From positions 1,531,373-1,595,372 of the forward strand of contig PSQN01000014.1 in NCBI GenBank assembly GCA_002989075.1: a stretch of 64,000 bases of DNA. The letters are read 5' to 3'. Source of the stretch: Arthonia radiata (lineage: Eukaryota; Ascomycota; Arthoniomycetes; Arthoniales; Arthoniaceae). Below are positions 34,286 to 45,903 of the stretch, piece by piece. The position numbers were made by a program, and so were the translations under genes. The notes under the pieces are model-generated. The model did no database searches. It was not told the DNA's origin and saw only the letters and a program-made list of their open reading frames with translations. Within the stretch, counting starts at the first letter, position 1; every line of letters begins with the position of its first letter.

Positions 34286-35439
34286 TGCTGTGGCGGTATG
34301 GATATGGAATTGTTTTCAAGGAGTGACAAGACACCGGAAAGGCGGAGAGTGAAAGAAGGCCTGGGCTGATGCTGATAATTCCAGCGGATGGTATAAGATT
34401 GTATGCTAGCGAGTAAGGAGTGGCACTATTCGTTATCGGGCGTCCATCTTGGTGCAGGGGTATGGGGCGCGGTAGAGGCTAGCTCGCGCAAGAGAATTGG
34501 GCTCAGACGAGCTCGAAACAGCAAACAGTGGCTCGAGTCTGACGGACGAAGAGCCGGCGACGGCGGCGATGACGAAAAGAAAAGAGACAGGGAGATGGGG
34601 TTTGGAAAAGAGGGTTGGCATCCAGAGCGCGAAGGGGAGCGCAGTTTCCGAAAAGGGCAGAACATGATATCGTCGGTGCCAAGCCTCTCTCACGCTTAAT
34701 TGTCGCGAAGTGCCGTCGTGCCGTTGAACATTCTATATTGCGCCCTTGCTGGCCATGTCTCATTACAGCATAACAGCGTGCTCAGGCATGAACTTCAAGC
34801 AAGCACTGCACACGCAACTACACTACGAGTACGTATGTGGCGAATCTGAACCCTACCTGTGCGTTTCAATCCAAACATTGTACTACTTCAAAGTCCCACT
34901 CTTTTTCCCAGGCGGTTGACGTATTTCCCTTGACTCAAAGTAGCATGCTGCTGCTCGAGAGTCTCGTACAGTTTCAGGGCTTCGTGAGTATAGCAAGAAG
35001 CTGTAATCTTTCTCCTTCATCCAGCAAAATGCAGAGGCATGACCAATAATAGCCATAGTCGCAAGGAGCTTTACCTCGCTACGCCATGCCGTTCTGACTA
35101 TACACCGCTGAGACTCATCCCATGGATGACGTATATCTCCTATAATTTCAATTCGTAGTTATCAAGAATCAGAAAGCTTCCATTGCGTCTTCATAATCTA
35201 GTGAGCCGCACGCCCGAGCCATCGTCAGCGGCCATACTGGGTGCCCCACCCCCACCTTGGTGGCGTTGGCCATGTCAGGTACACATGGATATATAGCTGC
35301 ATACATCACCGTCTTACGAAACGTAGCAGAACGCGAACCAGCCCTTCCAGCACCATTACAAGACGAGCCTGTGCGTACGTACAGCTCAATCTCAGAAACG
35401 ACACACAACGATCCATATCTATTCTTGATCTACGTCACC
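34286..35439. other. divergent intergenic region
   Basis: About 1.15 kb between divergent start codons. It contains purine-rich DNA around 34,550-34,630. No gene recognised. Confidence 0.45.
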
Positions 35440-36036
35440 ATGACCGAGGCCAAATCATTCCGCAGCATGCTCGGCATGCCACCCATCAACGCCGACCCGA
35501 AGTCTTCCGTGCTCTTGATCATTGATGCGCAAAACGAGTACGCGGATGGTCTGCTCAAGACATACGACGTCTCAACAACGCGCTCGAACATCGTCAAGCT
35601 GTTGCAAGCCTACCGCGCTCAAGCCCCGCAGAATATTGTCCATATTACGCACCAAGTTCCGGCTGGCGCACCAGTCTTCACACCAGACACTGCACTGGCT
35701 CAGCCATTCTCGGAAGTCGCACCAAAAGACGGCGAGAAACACATCTGGAAGACCCAGCCCGGCTCGTTCACGGACACAGATCTGGATAGCCATCTGAAGA
35801 GCCTGGGCGACGTTGCGAAGACAGTGGTATTGTGCGGGTATATGGCTCATGTGTGTGTCAGTACCACGGCGCGACAAGCTGCGGAGAGGGGCCTGCAGGT
35901 GGTAGTGGCCAAGGAGGCTGTCGGCGACAGGGATATTCCAGGAGCAAAGGGTCCAGTCGTGGTGGAGAATGCCTTGAGGGAATTGGCCGATGCTTTCGCT
36001 GAGGTGCAAAGCGTCCAGCAGATCGCTGCGCATTAG
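35440..36036 (+). CDS. isochorismatase-family (cysteine) hydrolase
   Basis: A single exon of 198 residues from ATG 35440, which sits in a good context (CACCATGA). The catalytic triad typical of the isochorismatase/nicotinamidase fold is visible: Asp29 in LLIIDAQNEY, Lys104 in WKTQPGSF and Cys139 in GYMAHVCVSTTA, with the expected cis-peptide region before the Cys. Family enzymes hydrolyse isochorismate, nicotinamide or related amides; the substrate cannot be read from sequence. No signal peptide, so probably cytosolic. It converges with the isovaleryl-CoA dehydrogenase gene, 90 bp from stop to stop. A longer frame from 35257 lacks family similarity and was not used. Confidence 0.92.
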   Translation: MTEAKSFRSMLGMPPINADPKSSVLLIIDAQNEYADGLLKTYDVSTTRSNIVKLLQAYRAQAPQNIVHITHQVPAGAPVFTPDTALAQPFSEVAPKDGEKHIWKTQPGSFTDTDLDSHLKSLGDVAKTVVLCGYMAHVCVSTTARQAAERGLQVVVAKEAVGDRDIPGAKGPVVVENALRELADAFAEVQSVQQIAAH

Positions 36037-36126
36037 CTAGACGAGTCCATTTGGCGAGGGTAGGCGTAGTCGACGTCCCAGGAGCAAATACATCTAATTT
36101 GGTCATCCTACGTCGCTGCTGCATCC

Positions 36127-37951
36127 TCACTTGCGACCTCCATACTCCCTCTCGAAACTTCTCCCCACCACCAATCTCCTCACCTCACTTGTCCCTGCTC
36201 CAATTTCATATAGCTTCGCATCCCTCACCAGCCGTCCCACGGGCACCTCATTCACATATCCCATCCCTCCCAATAATTGCACAGCGTCCAAGGCGACCTT
36301 GGTCGCATTCTCTGCTGCCAGCAGGATCGCACCTGTGCAATCCCGACTTGAAATCCCGGCGCCTTGCCCATTGGACAACTCCGCATGTCCATGATCAATC
36401 GACGCTGCCACGCTCATCGTAAACGCCCGACTCGACTGCAGCGCGACGTACATATCAGCCAGCTTTCCCTGTACGAGCTGCATTTTGCTGATTGGCTGTC
36501 CGAATTGCTCGCGAGTGTGCACATACGGCAGTGCTTCGTCCAGCGCGCGCTGCATGATGCCTATAGGCCCTGCCGAGAGTACCAGTCGTTCGAGATCTAA
36601 TCCTTCCATGAGCACCTTCACCCCTCCATTGACCGGCCCGAGCACGTTTTCTTTGGGTACAAAAACGACCTCGAAATTCAGCTCGCCGGTATTACTACCT
36701 CGCATGCCCAGCTTATCGAGTTTCCGGGCGACGGAGAAGCCGGGCTCACTGGTATCAACGATGAACGCGGTGATGCCGCGGCTTGCGGGCTTTGCTTTGG
36801 GATCTGTCTTCGCGTACACAATGACAGTGTGCGCGTCTGGCCCGTTTGTGATCCACATCTTCCCACCGTTGAGCTCGTAACCTTCCCTGCCGTCTTTCGT
36901 AGCCGGGACTGCCGTCGTCCGCATACTCACGACATCGCTGCCGGCACCATGCTCGCTCATCGCCAGCGCCCCGATACACTCACCCGATATCAGGCCTGGT
37001 AACAACTGAGCTTTCTGGTCCTTGGATCCGTTCAAGCAGAGCTGATTGACGCACAGCTGTGAATGTGCGGCGTAGGAGAGGGCGATAGACCCAGAGGCAC
37101 GAGAGAGTTCCTCCATGATGATGCAGTGGGCTTGATATCCCAAACCGAGGCCGCCATGATCTTCGCTCGCAGTGGGACCTAGCAGTCCGGCAGAACCCAG
37201 CTTTTGCCACATATCCATCGGAAAGGCGTTAGATTTGTCTGTCTCATCAGCGACATGCTCCGGTATCTCGCGTCCTATGCGGTTCCGTTAGCATCTCCTA
37301 TTTCCCTCCGAACAGTTCGCTTTCTCGTCAATTGGAATGCACGCTGTGGCGTGAAAATATGTAAAAGGACGCGCAGAGGAAAACATGGCCTCAAGTTTCT
37401 TTGATGTGCTAGCGAATTAGGATACAGTGCGTGTCAAATCGAAAGTCATGACTACCACAGCAATAAACGACTACTAGCAGAGAGCCTGCAGGCTCAACAA
37501 GAAAGGTTGTAAACTATTGCCTGCCACATCAGCGCTTAAGCATCCTTACCATCTTTGTAAACGAGATAGAGTCTCTAGAGAATTGCTGACTATTTCGAAT
37601 GTCCGCACGAGCGGAATCGGGTTGCTGTTTTGACACGCACTATATTGGCTGCCTCGCGAGAGTGGAGCGTGACTGTAGATAGACGCGCTTTTGCAATGAA
37701 AACACATCCAACGTACTAGCAAACTCCCTCACGCTCTCTCTGAGCTCATCAAGTTCCTCCTTAGATGGTGGCTCGAAGCTGGGGGGATGCTTTGAAGCAA
37801 AATCACGCCTGCGCTGCTGCTGGCTAGCCGTTGACCCAGCAAAAAGCGGTTTATTAGAAGAACTGGTCGCATGCCAAACGCGCAGACTCGACGCTGGTAT
37901 AGGTCTCGCAAACTTGAATGCCTGCTTTCGTAATGTCGATGAAATTGACAT
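36127..37951 (-). CDS. ivdA: isovaleryl-CoA dehydrogenase (mitochondrial)
   Basis: Exon 1 (37717-37951) and exon 2 (36127-37274) flank a 442-nt intron and give 460 residues. The N-terminus is basic and Ser-rich (mitochondrial targeting type). Across the intron the frame restores [20 protein letters not shown], then [18 protein letters not shown]. Acyl-CoA dehydrogenase signatures follow: [16 protein letters not shown] and [18 protein letters not shown]. The C-terminal [17 protein letters not shown] carries Gly where other family members place the catalytic Glu, a mark of the isovaleryl-CoA branch. It converts isovaleryl-CoA to 3-methylcrotonyl-CoA in leucine breakdown, feeding the carboxylase encoded at 43.8-51.8 kb. 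The intron is about eight times the local norm. Confidence 0.94.
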
Positions 37952-38330
37952 GGCGTGTGTCTTGATTGGTCGTCGTGGAGGTTGATGGTGTTATGAGGGA
38001 TCAGGGGGGTCAAGTGAGAGTGGAAAAGATGTGCTGTTGGCTGATCTTCACCGAGCAAACGGATCAGCTACGCAGTTGCACGCTACAACTTTTACCAGCC
38101 CCCAAATCAACTACACACACACATACATGATTTCCGTAAGTTCAAGGGCGGCGATTAAGAAGAACGAAATCACGGTGATAATCGGGCTGTTTGAACGTGT
38201 AGTATGTTACGTTGAACGACGTAACTGCTTCGTGTTCGCTCCAATGCTACATGAACAGAAGAGGCAAAAGGTCTAATGATCCATGAACCATGCCAACATT
38301 CAGCCTGCTCGATGACCGTCGGGTCAGAGT
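37952..38330. other. intergenic, nothing recognised
   Basis: Upstream region of the isovaleryl-CoA dehydrogenase gene and 3' side of the catalase gene. Confidence 0.5.
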
Positions 38331-40067
38331 TTATGCACTCGCCTTCACATGGGCGTTCCCGACATCCACGAAATGCGTGCCGTGAGCAGGGCCACCGTTG
38401 TTCTTGGTAGCGCTGATCTCATTGCCCTTCATGCCATTGGCGGCACGAAGCTCAGGCGACTTGGCCATACCATTGTGAGTGCCGTTGAAGCGCAGCTCGG
38501 CAATGCCTGGGTAGCCCTTGACGCCTGTGGCTTTTTCGAGGCGTGAGGCAAGATCTTCGGACACCTCACGGAAGATGGCAATCTCGCGCTTGATGATCTC
38601 CTCCTTCTTGCAATTCGCCATGTGACCAGAGATGTTGCCAATGAAGCGCTCGCGGGCACCTTCATCCCACACCTTCTCCCAAAGGGCTCGTGGAGCATTG
38701 AAGTCCTCTGGACGAATCTCGGAAAGGAAGGTAACGGCATTGCCGATGAAGTTACCATGAACCTTATCCAAGTTAACGCTGCGCTGGCGAAAAGAGATGG
38801 GCTCAATCGAGCTCAGGTAATTAGGACGTGAACCTTGATTGTAGAAAGCCATACCACCGTCGCGCTGAAAGTTGGCCATCTTGTACGGGGTGCGTGAGGC
38901 ATTGACTGGTAATTGCTGGTAGTTGACGCCGACGCGATGACGGTGAGTATCTGGGTACGAGAAGAGGCGGGACTGAAGGACTGGGTCGGCGGATGGCTCA
39001 ATGCCAGGGGGCATGTGAGAAGGATTGTAAGCGACTTGCTCGATCTCGGCGAAATAGTTGACAGCGTTCTCATTCAAGACGAACTCGCCGATCTTGCGGA
39101 GAGTGAACTGCTTTTGAGGCCACACGTGGGTCAGGTCAAACGCATTGATGCCCTGCTTCTCCCACAAGTCCTCAGCCTCCTTAGGTGTCATGGTCTGAAC
39201 AGAGACATCCCACTTCGGGTAGTCGCCCCGCTCAATGGCCTCATAGAGGTCCTTCTGGGAATAATCGGGACTCTTTGAGTGCGAGTCGGCCTGGGTAATG
39301 AATTTGGTCCCCTGTTGGGACTTCATGTGAACCTGAGCGTACACCCAATCACCATTCTTATTGACGAACTTGAGGGTGTGGCCGTAGTAGCCGTGCATGA
39401 AGCGGTAGCCGTCGGGAATGCCACGGTCACCCATCAAAATCATGACCTGGTGGATTGACTCTGGGTTCTGGGATAGGTAGTCCCAGAACATCGTGGAATC
39501 GTCGGCATGAGTAAGGTGTGTGGATGGGTGACGCTTCTGGGTGTGGATGAAGTGAGGGAATTTGGCGGCATCACGGAGGAAGAATACCGGAGTGTTGTTG
39601 GCAACCACGTCCCAGTTGCCTTCGTCAGTCCTGAACTTGACGGAGAATCCTCGCGGGTCGCGAGCACAATCGTGAGAACCGCTCTCGCCACCAACCGTGG
39701 AAAATCGTACGGTAACGGGACATTCTTTGCCAGCCTGGAACAGGTCTGCACAGGTTATGTCGTCGGCTGGGTTCGTAGTTTTGTAGAAGCCATGAGCACC
39801 ACTGCCCTTGGCGTGGACAACGCGCTCTGGAATACGCTCGCGATCGAAGTGTGACAAAAGATCGATTAAGTGGAAATCCTGCAGAAGCAAGGGTCCATTC
39901 TCTCCGACTCGCTGAGTCTCATATGGATGCGGCATGGGAACACCATTGCTAGTGGTGTAGAGCGTATCCTGTGATTTGGCTGTGCGGTCGTCGACATAAT
40001 CGCGGTAAAGGGAGCCATTGTTGCGGCTGTCCGCGGAATGCGTGTTGGTGGTGGCGGAAGGAGCCAT
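38331..40067 (-). CDS. monofunctional haem catalase
   Basis: A single exon of 578 residues. The active-site block ERVVHAKGSGAHG contains the distal His85, and VVANNTPVFF supplies the distal Asn158. The proximal haem ligand lies in RLFSYPDTHRHR. GYGHTLKF-like YYGHTLKFVN and MPPGIEPSADPVLQ are also typical of small-subunit (clade 3) catalases. The first ~40 residues are a polar extension. It breaks down hydrogen peroxide. No signal peptide is seen, so it is cytosolic or peroxisomal; the C-terminus HVKASA ends in a degenerate tripeptide that is not a clear targeting signal. The upstream 700 bp should hold its promoter. Confidence 0.96.
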   Translation of the reverse strand: MAPSATTNTHSADSRNNGSLYRDYVDDRTAKSQDTLYTTSNGVPMPHPYETQRVGENGPLLLQDFHLIDLLSHFDRERIPERVVHAKGSGAHGFYKTTNPADDITCADLFQAGKECPVTVRFSTVGGESGSHDCARDPRGFSVKFRTDEGNWDVVANNTPVFFLRDAAKFPHFIHTQKRHPSTHLTHADDSTMFWDYLSQNPESIHQVMILMGDRGIPDGYRFMHGYYGHTLKFVNKNGDWVYAQVHMKSQQGTKFITQADSHSKSPDYSQKDLYEAIERGDYPKWDVSVQTMTPKEAEDLWEKQGINAFDLTHVWPQKQFTLRKIGEFVLNENAVNYFAEIEQVAYNPSHMPPGIEPSADPVLQSRLFSYPDTHRHRVGVNYQQLPVNASRTPYKMANFQRDGGMAFYNQGSRPNYLSSIEPISFRQRSVNLDKVHGNFIGNAVTFLSEIRPEDFNAPRALWEKVWDEGARERFIGNISGHMANCKKEEIIKREIAIFREVSEDLASRLEKATGVKGYPGIAELRFNGTHNGMAKSPELRAANGMKGNEISATKNNGGPAHGTHFVDVGNAHVKASA

Positions 40068-40789
40068 GATCAGTGAAGAGATAGCTCGGTGATGTATGGG
40101 AATTTTGATTGGTGTTCAGCAGTATTATCCTTTCTGGATTATGGGAGATGTCAAAGAGGATGAAGCAAGGAGAGAAGAATTGAAGAATTATAAATTGCCG
40201 GGGCAGTGGCGAGTGGGGCACTGAAGTCATCATCTTGGTCGGATATAGTCCGGCAGAAGAGAAATAGAAGGGCCGTGATTGGTCAAAAATTTGCTAGTGC
40301 ATTTTGCGCAATGTTTCAACTTCTAGGTCGTTCGCTGCAAATCTTCACCTCGCTCTCATATCGGCTTGAGCTGGCAGAATCTGGACACTATCCCGGCCTA
40401 TTATTGTTGCCCTTCATCACGCTCTCGTAGAATCACGCATTACATAATCATGCATGATTGACGGCCCTCCCTCTCGCCATCCGGAGAACCGCCTTGAGAC
40501 CATCAAGATGAATCTGTGTATTTTAATAGCCCACGTCGTCGTCATGTGGTCATGGCTCGAGCTGGGCCTTTCTGCAGCCCGTGTACACCAAGCCAGATCC
40601 ATCCAACCATCCGAAACATCTCCCATATCGAGCTTTCCCGTTGAAGTGCATTCACTTGCCGCGCTTCTTCGTGTCTTCCACCATCCTTGTCTGAGATGAT
40701 GCACTGCAGACTGCATGCGATCGCCACCGGGCAAACTCCGCAACGTGCGGCTTGAGACTCAGGTAAGATCTTGTCAACGGCCATCGTCC
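40068..40789. other. intergenic, catalase upstream region
   Basis: About 720 bp between the catalase start and the PHD-protein stop. Nothing is assigned. Small ORFs here lack coding character. Confidence 0.5.
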
Positions 40790-42712
40790 TTATTTCTCGC
40801 CCCACTTTCCGTGATCCTGTTGCCAATGCACGAGCTCGCGTGTCAGCACATCCATCATTTGCAAACTGCTCAGCTCCTTGAAATCAGCCACCCCTACCTT
40901 GACGTCGGTGCCGCTTGTGTGTGAGGCTGGTTCCTGGTTGGACGTCTCGGTATCACCTTGGACTTCGTTACTGAGCTTACTGGCACCGTTCATGCCCATT
41001 GCCTTTCCGGCTGAAGCACGCGTGGCACCTTTTGTTGGGGTGTGACTGCTGGACGATGTTCTCTCCCCGGCCATTTCGACTTGCGTACGGGAGATGTACT
41101 CCAGGACACCAGCAGCACGCTTGCGAAGCTCGTTCATGCTGGTCCGGTTGGGATTCATGTGCTTTGGTTTTGCGGGTTTGCTTCCGTTGGGGAGAAGCTG
41201 ACCGTGGCCATCACCGCCTCCGCCATCCTCACCATCGCGTGAGTGTAAAGATCTAGCTGCTTCTGCGCGAGCATCTGCTGCTGCGTCGCGGTCTCGCGTA
41301 TATTGGTTGCGTCCAACTTTGCCTCGTCGTGCAGGCCGTGCACCTTTCTTGTGAGATATCGATGGTCCTCTTTGTGGTGATACGTTCTGCTGTCGCATGC
41401 TGGTCTGGGACTTGGTCGACTTGAGGGTGCCGGCTGTGGGTGCTTTCGAAGGTCCTATAGGCCTTGTGGATTCAAGTACTGTTTCCGGGTCTAGAGAAGT
41501 GTCAACTCTGTGCTGTCCACTAGACGATTCGAGAGTATATACCATCAGCGTGGCGCCTGTCGGCTCTACCTTTGCGCCTGTTTGCAGCAGCCTGCCTTTC
41601 TTGTTCTCGTTCCCTTTCGCGTCTCTTAAAGTCCCGCTCGAGCTCTTGCTGACTCTTTCCAGGTCTGAGCTTGGACACACTGTTGTTACTTCTTTGTCGT
41701 GAAGCTTCTGTTTCCGAATCGGCATCTCCGGCGATGGCGCTGGATTCAGGTGGCGATTCAGACCCCGTCTTGAGCCGCTTGAGGTCGTGATCACTGCTGT
41801 AGAGCAAGTCAGCACTCGGTGATTAATCGCAGCGGCAGCACGCTCACTCGTCACTGTCCTCCCGCGCTCGTTTGCCTTTTCTTTGACCTGATGTGGAACT
41901 CTCGGTGGTGCCACCGCCTTTACTTTCTTCGAGAGCGCGTCGAAGCATCTCATCTTCTTCGTATGCTGCGCGGCTGTTCATTGTGGCACGACGTTTTCCA
42001 TTGGCGCTCAGCACAACGTTCTTGGGATCATTCTCTTTTGATGCTCGGTTTTCAGACTCCTTGAGGGCAGGCTTCTTCCGAGTGGGACTGCTTGCCCGAG
42101 CCTCAACCACGGGCAGATATCGTGAATACTTTTGCCTGAATGAATAAGCGTCAGAACAGAGCTACGGGGTCTAGGGTAGGCAACTGCTTACGCGCGGCCT
42201 CCGTTAAACACCCTATGCAAACCCGGACGGCATTGCTCGCAGAAGTAATCGTCTGGCGTCTCGTCGTCGTTCATAATGCCCACACAGCCACCATGCTGCC
42301 AGACGTGGCAGTTATCGCATTGAATAAACATGCCGCCAACGTCAGGATCACTGATACCCAGTGCTGGCGGCGGGCCCGGATACTCAGGTTTGCCACAGAG
42401 ACAGCGAGTGATGTCTTCTTCGCCCTCTTCATCTTCTACTACCTCTTCCGCGACTGGAGTGTGGTGATCCGAAGTTGGGATCTGCTCGCGCTTCGAACGG
42501 CGCGTGTTACGTGTCTCCTGTTCAACTTGGCTCAACTCTTGTGAACGCTCCGAAGGCGATGCGGTACCAAGTTCTCTCTTGTCAGTCGGCTTGGACGACC
42601 GCTCACCACGAGCGGAAGAGGCTGAAGAAGAGGAATTGGTGTGTGTGAGCTTGTTAGGAGGTGGCTGGACAGCGCGAGCCCGAGAGCTACGCCGCGGTGA
42701 CAGCTCTGGCAT
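40790..42712 (-). CDS. cti6: PHD-finger protein, Cti6-like subunit of Rpd3L histone deacetylase
   Basis: Four exons, 42192-42712, 41848-42135, 41543-41796 and 40790-41490, with introns of 56, 51 and 52 nt, give 587 residues. A C4HC3 PHD finger spans residues 103-163 (TRCLCGKPEYPG, IQCDNCHVWQHGGC, YFCEQCRPG). The exon 1-2 join restores RAQKYSRYLPV, conserved in Cti6 relatives. The C-terminus has MNELRKRAAGVLEYISRTQ and MMDVLTRELVHWQQDHGKWGEK, also family-typical. Cti6 links the Rpd3L deacetylase to methylated histone H3. The third intron could alternatively end 36 nt further on (acceptor CTATAG), removing 12 residues; both keep frame. Confidence 0.9.
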
Positions 42713-43823
42713 TCGATGTACAGGCGATTATTTCCAGAACAAAAGTGTGATATGGAGCAAGTGTCTAACTCGAGGCTGCTGAGCGCTCCGAATTGGGCTG
42801 GAGGAGTGGGTGGAGGAGCTGTACCGGGTGTACTAAGTTGGAGTTGTCAATGGCGAGAGGAAGGTGTTCTGGTGGGTTCTGAAGCGCCGTCGAGCGGATT
42901 CCTGGACCATAAGGTAGTTATGAAATCGCCAGCCCTCAGATTGTTGCGCCAGTGATTACTAGCTGGTAGGGATGTTTGTGAATAGCGGACAATGTACGAC
43001 GGAGAGACGGTGGGAGCGCAGAGAGTGCTCCATAGACGTTAAATCCGGTCTTAGCGGTTTTCTCCGGGACTGGTATGCCTCCGGATTAGGAAATATGCCA
43101 TGATCTCGACGGTGCCACCACTGCCGAAGGGTGTCAATGGGTACTGGAGACATTGCGTGGACAGATGTGATGAGTTCGGCTGTCTTTGGGTCTGTCAAAG
43201 ATACGAGGAAGATCCAGCGGATAGTGAATGGGTGGGTTTTGATCGTTACGAGTGCTCATCAGGAGAACGCTGAGCTTTGAATCCCCGCTCGGTAACTAGT
43301 TTTATTAGCTGCCTGATATTATAGGCACAAAGTCGGTTTTATCAGGTTCGGCTGCTGACCCACGAGATACTCTCCGGGACTTTGAGCACATACGCCAAGA
43401 TGATTCTGTACTCGGACTGATTCAAAAAGAAGTCAAAATTCGGCAAAGCAGTAAACCTGGAAAGATGAAGACCATGCTTATTTTCAGACAAAGGCTCCGC
43501 TAATGGTACATTGTAGATGACTCCCCTCAGGAGGCGGCAACTGAACCTGATATGAACATCAACGTTCACCGCGCTCATCCGCCACCCTCCACAGAGCATA
43601 CCTAGATCTCGCAAACACGTGAAACCCCAACTGAAGCTTGCCACATGCTGCAGGGGAGTTGAATGATTGGCTTCGTTCTATAAGGCACCGCAGGTCATTT
43701 ATACTTGTCCACTCTCAAGTCTGGATGATTGGTAAGAATGAGGAGTTGAAGAGCATGCAGATGGACCATTATTGCACAGCAGATCCGGAGGTCACTCATA
43801 TCCTTTTATTCGTACACTAGAGT
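42713..43823. other. divergent intergenic region
   Basis: About 1.1 kb between the PHD-protein start and the carboxylase beta-subunit start. A doubtful short minus-strand spliced frame starts at ATG 43259 (see rejected list). Otherwise nothing is recognised. Confidence 0.45.
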
Positions 43824-45611
43824 ATGTCTCAGGCCGCCCTCAAGCCCATTGCTGTGCTGTCAAAACGGGCACTTCGTTTCATCAGAAATGCCACCCACAG
43901 CCTGAATGTCTCAACGAGAAGGAGCTGCTCTGGGGGACGACGCGTAAATCTTGCAAAAAAGCAAAGGCTGCAACGCTTGTCCAGCATAACGTTATTTCGA
44001 AGCATCGCCACACATGTGCATGCTCATCAGGAGGAAGCAGTCTCAGTCATCAACTCCACCGTTGATTCTGACTCCCCCGCGTTCAGAGACAATTCAGCGA
44101 GCCATGGCGCACTCATCTCGAGACTCAACGAGCTACAATCTCAGATCACCCTCGGAGGCTCAACCAAAGCTCGCGAGAAGCATCTACAACGCAACAAAAT
44201 GCTGCCACGTGATCGTATCACAGCCCTTATCGACCCCGGCACGCCCTTTCTCGAGCTTTCTCCTTTTGCCGGTCACGAGCTCTACGACGAAGCCGTTCCA
44301 AGCGGTGGTATTATTACTGGGATCGGGACCGTTCACGGCGTGCAGTGTATGGTCGTAGCCAATGATTCCACGGTTAAGGGCGGGACCTACTACCCCATTA
44401 CCGTCAAGAAGCATCTTCGCGCGCAAGCCATCGCTCACGAGAATCGACTCCCTTGCATTTATCTAGTTGATTCTGGCGGTGCAAATCTCCCACATCAAGC
44501 GGACGTCTTTCCTGATCGCGATCATTTCGGTCGAATCTTCTTCAACCAGGCGCGTATGTCCGCCGATGGCATCCCACAGCTGTCCGTTGTCATGGGCCCG
44601 TGTACTGCTGGTGGTGCTTATGTCCCAGCGATGTCTGATGAATCCATCATAGTCCAGGAACAAGGGCACATCTTTCTTGCTGGTCCACCTCTAGTCAAAG
44701 CGGCAACCGGAGAAGAAGTCACCGCCGAAGACCTAGGCGGCGGACGTTTGCATTCCGAAGTATCAGGTGTTACTGATTACCTCGCCGTCTCCGACGCGCA
44801 TGCACTCGTCCTCGCCCGCCGCTGCGTCGCCAACCTCAATTACCCTCCTCAACCTCAGAATCCGACACCAACCTTCGCCGAGCCCCTGTATCCTGTCTCA
44901 GAATTGCCAGGCATCGCCGGACCAAACCTGCGACAAGCCATTCCCGCCATTGAGATCATCGCCCGCATCGTCGACGGCTCTAAGTTCGCGCCTTTCAAGC
45001 CGCTGTATGGCACGACGCTGCTGACGGGCTTTGCATCCATTCACGGGTACCCCGTCGGTATCATCGCCAACGATGGTATACTCTTTTCCGAGTCTGCGAA
45101 GAAAGGCGCACATTTCATACAGCTGTGCTGTGCGCGTCGGATACCGCTGATATTTCTGCAGAACATTTCCGGATTCATGGTGGGAAGAGATGCGGAAAAG
45201 GGCGGCATCGCCAAAGATGGAGCGAAGCTGGTCAACGCAGTGGCGTGCGCAGACGTGCCAAAAATCACCGTGGTGGTCGGTAGCTCGGCGGGCGCAGGTA
45301 ACTACGGCATGTGCGGACGCGCGTACTCACCGCGTTTTCTGTGGACGTGGCCTAACGCAAGGACGTCAGTGATGGGTGCTGAACAGTTGAGCGCCGTGAT
45401 GGAGGCGGTAGGAAAGACGGTGGATCCAGAGCTGAAGGCGAGGATAGAGAGAGAGAGTGAAGCACTGTTTGGAAGTGCGAGATTGTGGGATGATGGGATT
45501 ATACATCCGAGCCAGACAAGGGACTACTTGGGAATGGGGTTGCGGGCGGCGTGGTCGGACAAGAGGTGGAAGGACAGCGGAGGAACAAGATTCGGGGTTT
45601 TCAGGATGTGA
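43824..45611 (+). CDS. mccB: 3-methylcrotonyl-CoA carboxylase beta subunit (mitochondrial)
   Basis: A single exon of 595 residues. A basic Ser/Arg-rich N-terminus of about 70 residues fits mitochondrial import. The carboxyltransferase core follows: [119 protein letters not shown] and [13 protein letters not shown]. The GGANLP...FPD block distinguishes MCC beta from propionyl-CoA carboxylase. With the alpha subunit it converts 3-methylcrotonyl-CoA to 3-methylglutaconyl-CoA in leucine breakdown. The alpha-subunit gene starts 3.7 kb downstream on the same strand, with two other genes between. Confidence 0.96.
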   Translation: MSQAALKPIAVLSKRALRFIRNATHSLNVSTRRSCSGGRRVNLAKKQRLQRLSSITLFRSIATHVHAHQEEAVSVINSTVDSDSPAFRDNSASHGALISRLNELQSQITLGGSTKAREKHLQRNKMLPRDRITALIDPGTPFLELSPFAGHELYDEAVPSGGIITGIGTVHGVQCMVVANDSTVKGGTYYPITVKKHLRAQAIAHENRLPCIYLVDSGGANLPHQADVFPDRDHFGRIFFNQARMSADGIPQLSVVMGPCTAGGAYVPAMSDESIIVQEQGHIFLAGPPLVKAATGEEVTAEDLGGGRLHSEVSGVTDYLAVSDAHALVLARRCVANLNYPPQPQNPTPTFAEPLYPVSELPGIAGPNLRQAIPAIEIIARIVDGSKFAPFKPLYGTTLLTGFASIHGYPVGIIANDGILFSESAKKGAHFIQLCCARRIPLIFLQNISGFMVGRDAEKGGIAKDGAKLVNAVACADVPKITVVVGSSAGAGNYGMCGRAYSPRFLWTWPNARTSVMGAEQLSAVMEAVGKTVDPELKARIERESEALFGSARLWDDGIIHPSQTRDYLGMGLRAAWSDKRWKDSGGTRFGVFRM

Positions 45612-45903
45612 GAGCGACGCTTTGCAAATTTGCACTCTCTCATTTTCCACATTCGAGGGCGGCGCGATCGTTGCTGAGTTTGGTCAGTGTTCTCTATGTT
45701 GAGTCTGTGAGACTTCACCATGCCGTGCCTGGTAAATAGCTTGATATAATGGAGTTATCAGGAGGTAGACTGATGGTGATACGAGGGACCCTGTATAGCA
45801 TATATGGGGACCTCGATTGCGCCGCACATACAGAAGCAAAGTGCCTCCAGACCACTGAGAATATGCAAAATATGATACAAGTCATTAGACTATGCTCTCA
45901 TGT

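Noticed and set aside
42959-43259. A possible minus-strand spliced gene starting at ATG 43259 (MSTRNDQNPP) with an intron near 43,148-43,206
   Set aside because: The joined frame gives no recognisable protein and the splice sites are weak. Several alternative frames look equally plausible.
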